From positions 1-7,215 of the forward strand of contig JBIKMV010000148.1 of assembly GCA_044359055.1 (NCBI GenBank): a stretch of DNA of 7,215 nt. Direction: 5' to 3'. Both the position numbers and the translations under genes were made by a program. Shown piece by piece: positions 5,094-7,215 of this stretch. The notes beneath the pieces are model-generated. The model did no database searches. It saw only the letters and a list, made by a program, of their open reading frames with translations, and was not told where the DNA came from. This DNA is from CAMDMI01 sp044359055. GTDB lineage: Bacteria; Bacteroidota; Bacteroidia; Cytophagales; Flexibacteraceae. Within the stretch, counting starts at the first letter, position 1, and each line of letters starts with the position of its first letter.

Positions 5094-7215
5094 ATGATTA
5101 AAGTCGGTATTTTTTTCGGTGGTAAATCCCGGGAAAGAGAAATTTCTTTTGCCGGAGGGCGCACCTTGTACGACAATCTGGACAAATCTCTTTTTGAAGC
5201 CATACCCTTATTTGTAGATTCCCTCGGGAAGATAACCCTCCTCGATTGGCCCCATATTTACAAAGGAACCATCCGGGATTTTTTTCCCGGTCATGAGGTC
5301 AACCACAGCAGCAGGCCTTTTCAGGTGTATGCCGATTCTTTGGCTGAAATGCCTGAAAATGAGTATCGGAATCTTCAGGCTCAGATAGGCAGGCCCGTGG
5401 CCCTGGAAGAAATTCCGGACCTCATGGATGTGGCTTTTCTTGCTTTGCACGGGCCTTACGGCGAGGACGGCAACATTCAGGGCATACTCGAATGGTTGGG
5501 TATTCCCTACACCGGTTCGGGCATTTTTCCTTCTGCCTTCGGCATCAGCAAAATCATACAGCGGCAAATGATGGAAAAGGCCGGCTTCGGCGGCCCCGCT
5601 TTTCAGGTCATCAGCCGGCAGTCGTTTTTCGGTCCGCGGGGTTCGGAGAAGGCCTTCGGTATGGTCATGGAAAAAATGGGCTTTCCTGTGGTGGTGAAGG
5701 CACCCCATCAGGGTTCTTCAATCGGGGTTTCCATAGTGAAGGAAGCCACAGCGGAAGCATTGGAAAAAGCCATCCGGAAATCGTTTTTTAATGAAAAACT
5801 GGAGGAAAAAGACTGGCTTGCCAAAAACGAAGAAGAAAAAATTCAATGGATGAATGCCCTGATGGATGTCAGGAGTGGGCTTGGGCTTCCCCTTTCGCTG
5901 TATCGGGAAAAGGAAACTTTGCCTGTGGCCAGGGTGCATCAGCCGGAAGAACTGCTGGCTATGTTGAATCAGCCCGGCTGGGATGTCCTGCAGCTGGAGC
6001 CGGACGATGCCGAAGATGAGGTTTTGATTGAGGCCTTTATTGAAGGAAAGGAGTTTTCCTGTATCGTGATTGAGAATGAGGATGGAAATCCCATTGCCCT
6101 GCCCCCTACCGAAATCATCAAGTTTTCGGATATTTTCGATTACCGCTCCAAATATCTGCCCGGCATATCCCGAAAAATCACCCCGATAGATGTACCGCTT
6201 ACGGACCTGAACAACATCAGGGATGCCTGCGAAAAATTATATCAAGCATTTGGTTTTCAGGTATATGCAAGGCTTGACGGATTTATTTCCAAAGACGGCA
6301 GTGTGTATCTGAACGATCCCAACACCACTTCGGGTATGCTGCCTTCTTCGTTTTTCTTCCATCAGTCGGCGGAAATCGGGCTGAATCCTTCCCAGTTCCT
6401 CACCTATATAGTCCATGCCTCGCTGCAGGCCCGGAAAAAAGAAGGGAAGCAAAGAGCCAGAGTGGCCGAAATTCAGGAGCGGCTCGACCATTTGCTCAGC
6501 GCAAAATCTTCCCTGCAAAAGCAAAAAATCCGGGTTGGGGTAATCATGGGCGGCTATTCAACCGAAAGGCATATTTCCATGGAAAGCGGCCGCAACCTTT
6601 ATGAAAAGCTGGCTTCTTCCGAGAAATATGTGCCCATTCCTGTTTTTCTGACCGGCTCAGATGCTGATTATCAGCTCTATAAGCTACCAGTGAAGACCAT
6701 GCTGAAGGACAATGCCGATGACATCAAACATTTGGCAGAGCACCCCCGGCCCGACCATCCTTTTATTGCCGAAACCATCAACAGGGCCCGGTCTATCACG
6801 GAAAAATTTGCTTCAGGAGCCGGATTTTACAGTGAAAAATGGGAAATTGAGGAATTGAAAAACCGGATTGATGCCGCATTTATTGCCCTTCATGGCCGTC
6901 CGGGCGAAGATGGCTCCATTCAGCAAAAGCTGGAGGCCATGCACATTCCCTACAATGGTTCGGGAGTGAAAAGCTCACAGACCACGATCAACAAATTTGA
7001 AACCAACGCCCGGCTCAGGAAAGAAGGCATTCTGGTTGCCGGTCACCGGATGGTTTTCAAGACCGATTGGGAAGAAGATCCGCTTGCTCTCTATGCAGAA
7101 ATCGAAAAAGAGTTTTCATATCCCTTTATTGCGAAGCCGGTGGACGATGGCTGCTCCTCTGCGGTAAAAAAAATAAAGAATGAAACCGAATTGGCCGCTT
7201 TCTGCGAACTCATGT
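5094..7215 (+). CDS. Tandem-domain D-alanine--D-alanine ligase-like protein (3' end outside window)
   Basis: The frame is open for 707 codons with no stop and contains two Ddl-like ATP-grasp units in series. Ddl enzymes join two D-alanines with ATP for peptidoglycan precursors in the cytoplasm. Unit 1 (about 1-460) shows GGKSREREIS (9-18, Glu14 equivalent to E. coli DdlB Glu15), LHGPYGEDG (118-126), IPYTGSG (137-143), ATP-site Lys153 and Lys202, GSSIGV (207-212), VLIEAFIEGKE (310-320), FDYRSKY (348-354, Tyr354 equivalent to DdlB Tyr216), ARLD (392-395) and NDPNTTSGM (407-415). A linker rich in charged residues (about 445-477) leads to unit 2: GGYSTERHIS (486-495), LHGRPGEDG (599-607), IPYNGSG (618-624), Lys634, and KPVDDGCSSAV (681-691), where the window ends. 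A single-unit Ddl is about 300-370 residues, so the whole protein should reach roughly 900. ATG 5094 is the first start after an in-frame TGA at 5076. It is probably a paralogue rather than the housekeeping Ddl, and its substrate is unproven. Confidence 0.9.
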   Translation, partial: MIKVGIFFGGKSREREISFAGGRTLYDNLDKSLFEAIPLFVDSLGKITLLDWPHIYKGTIRDFFPGHEVNHSSRPFQVYADSLAEMPENEYRNLQAQIGRPVALEEIPDLMDVAFLALHGPYGEDGNIQGILEWLGIPYTGSGIFPSAFGISKIIQRQMMEKAGFGGPAFQVISRQSFFGPRGSEKAFGMVMEKMGFPVVVKAPHQGSSIGVSIVKEATAEALEKAIRKSFFNEKLEEKDWLAKNEEEKIQWMNALMDVRSGLGLPLSLYREKETLPVARVHQPEELLAMLNQPGWDVLQLEPDDAEDEVLIEAFIEGKEFSCIVIENEDGNPIALPPTEIIKFSDIFDYRSKYLPGISRKITPIDVPLTDLNNIRDACEKLYQAFGFQVYARLDGFISKDGSVYLNDPNTTSGMLPSSFFFHQSAEIGLNPSQFLTYIVHASLQARKKEGKQRARVAEIQERLDHLLSAKSSLQKQKIRVGVIMGGYSTERHISMESGRNLYEKLASSEKYVPIPVFLTGSDADYQLYKLPVKTMLKDNADDIKHLAEHPRPDHPFIAETINRARSITEKFASGAGFYSEKWEIEELKNRIDAAFIALHGRPGEDGSIQQKLEAMHIPYNGSGVKSSQTTINKFETNARLRKEGILVAGHRMVFKTDWEEDPLALYAEIEKEFSYPFIAKPVDDGCSSAVKKIKNETELAAFCELM

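Noticed and set aside
5208..5708. A 166-codon leftward open frame inside the Ddl-like gene
   Set aside because: It is antisense to unit 1 of the Ddl-like protein, where several catalytic motifs are encoded on the plus strand; it is a shadow frame.

Overview
The window looks like an ordinary chromosomal stretch from a member of the Bacteroidota, most likely a Cytophagales-type lineage. That placement is an inference. It rests on the dxr-rseP gene order, the lack of purine-rich Shine-Dalgarno sequences before the visible starts, a TAnnTTTG-type promoter seven bases before the cca start, and the character of the proteins (a HKDNFFH-containing CCA-adding enzyme, a DUF4197 lipoprotein, and a tandem Ddl protein). 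There are no RNA genes, insertion sequences, CRISPR arrays or phage genes. Coding density is very high, and the largest gap between genes is 108 bases.

Layout, left to right. (1) A rightward pair: the C-terminal ~230 residues of 1-deoxy-D-xylulose 5-phosphate reductoisomerase (dxr; MEP isoprenoid pathway), then after 9 bases the RseP-type site-2 metalloprotease. (2) A leftward gene, cca, encoding a tRNA nucleotidyltransferase with an HD domain, which meets rseP tail to tail across 25 bases. (3) A 108-base divergent control region with a good cca promoter that places the start codon at or near the transcript 5' end. (4) A rightward cluster of three genes: uracil-DNA glycosylase (ung), a DUF4197 probable lipoprotein 9 bases later, and 30 bases after that a very large Ddl-like protein that runs off the right edge.

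The most unusual item is the last gene. It is open for 707 codons with no stop and contains two successive D-Ala-D-Ala-ligase-like ATP-grasp units (about residues 1-460 and 478 onward). Unit 1 keeps nearly the whole Ddl active site, carries an extra ~70-residue segment in the central domain, and has Asp in place of the usual Glu metal ligand. Unit 2 keeps the N-terminal Ddl signatures but has an altered glycine-rich loop, and its second half is outside the window. Long Ddl-annotated proteins of this sort are, as I recall, present in some Bacteroidota genomes, but I know of no characterised function.

The genes fall into three functional groups: isoprenoid synthesis plus membrane proteolysis, tRNA 3'-end maturation, and a mixed DNA repair / envelope group. 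Nothing suggests horizontal transfer, and all complete genes have intact reading frames.
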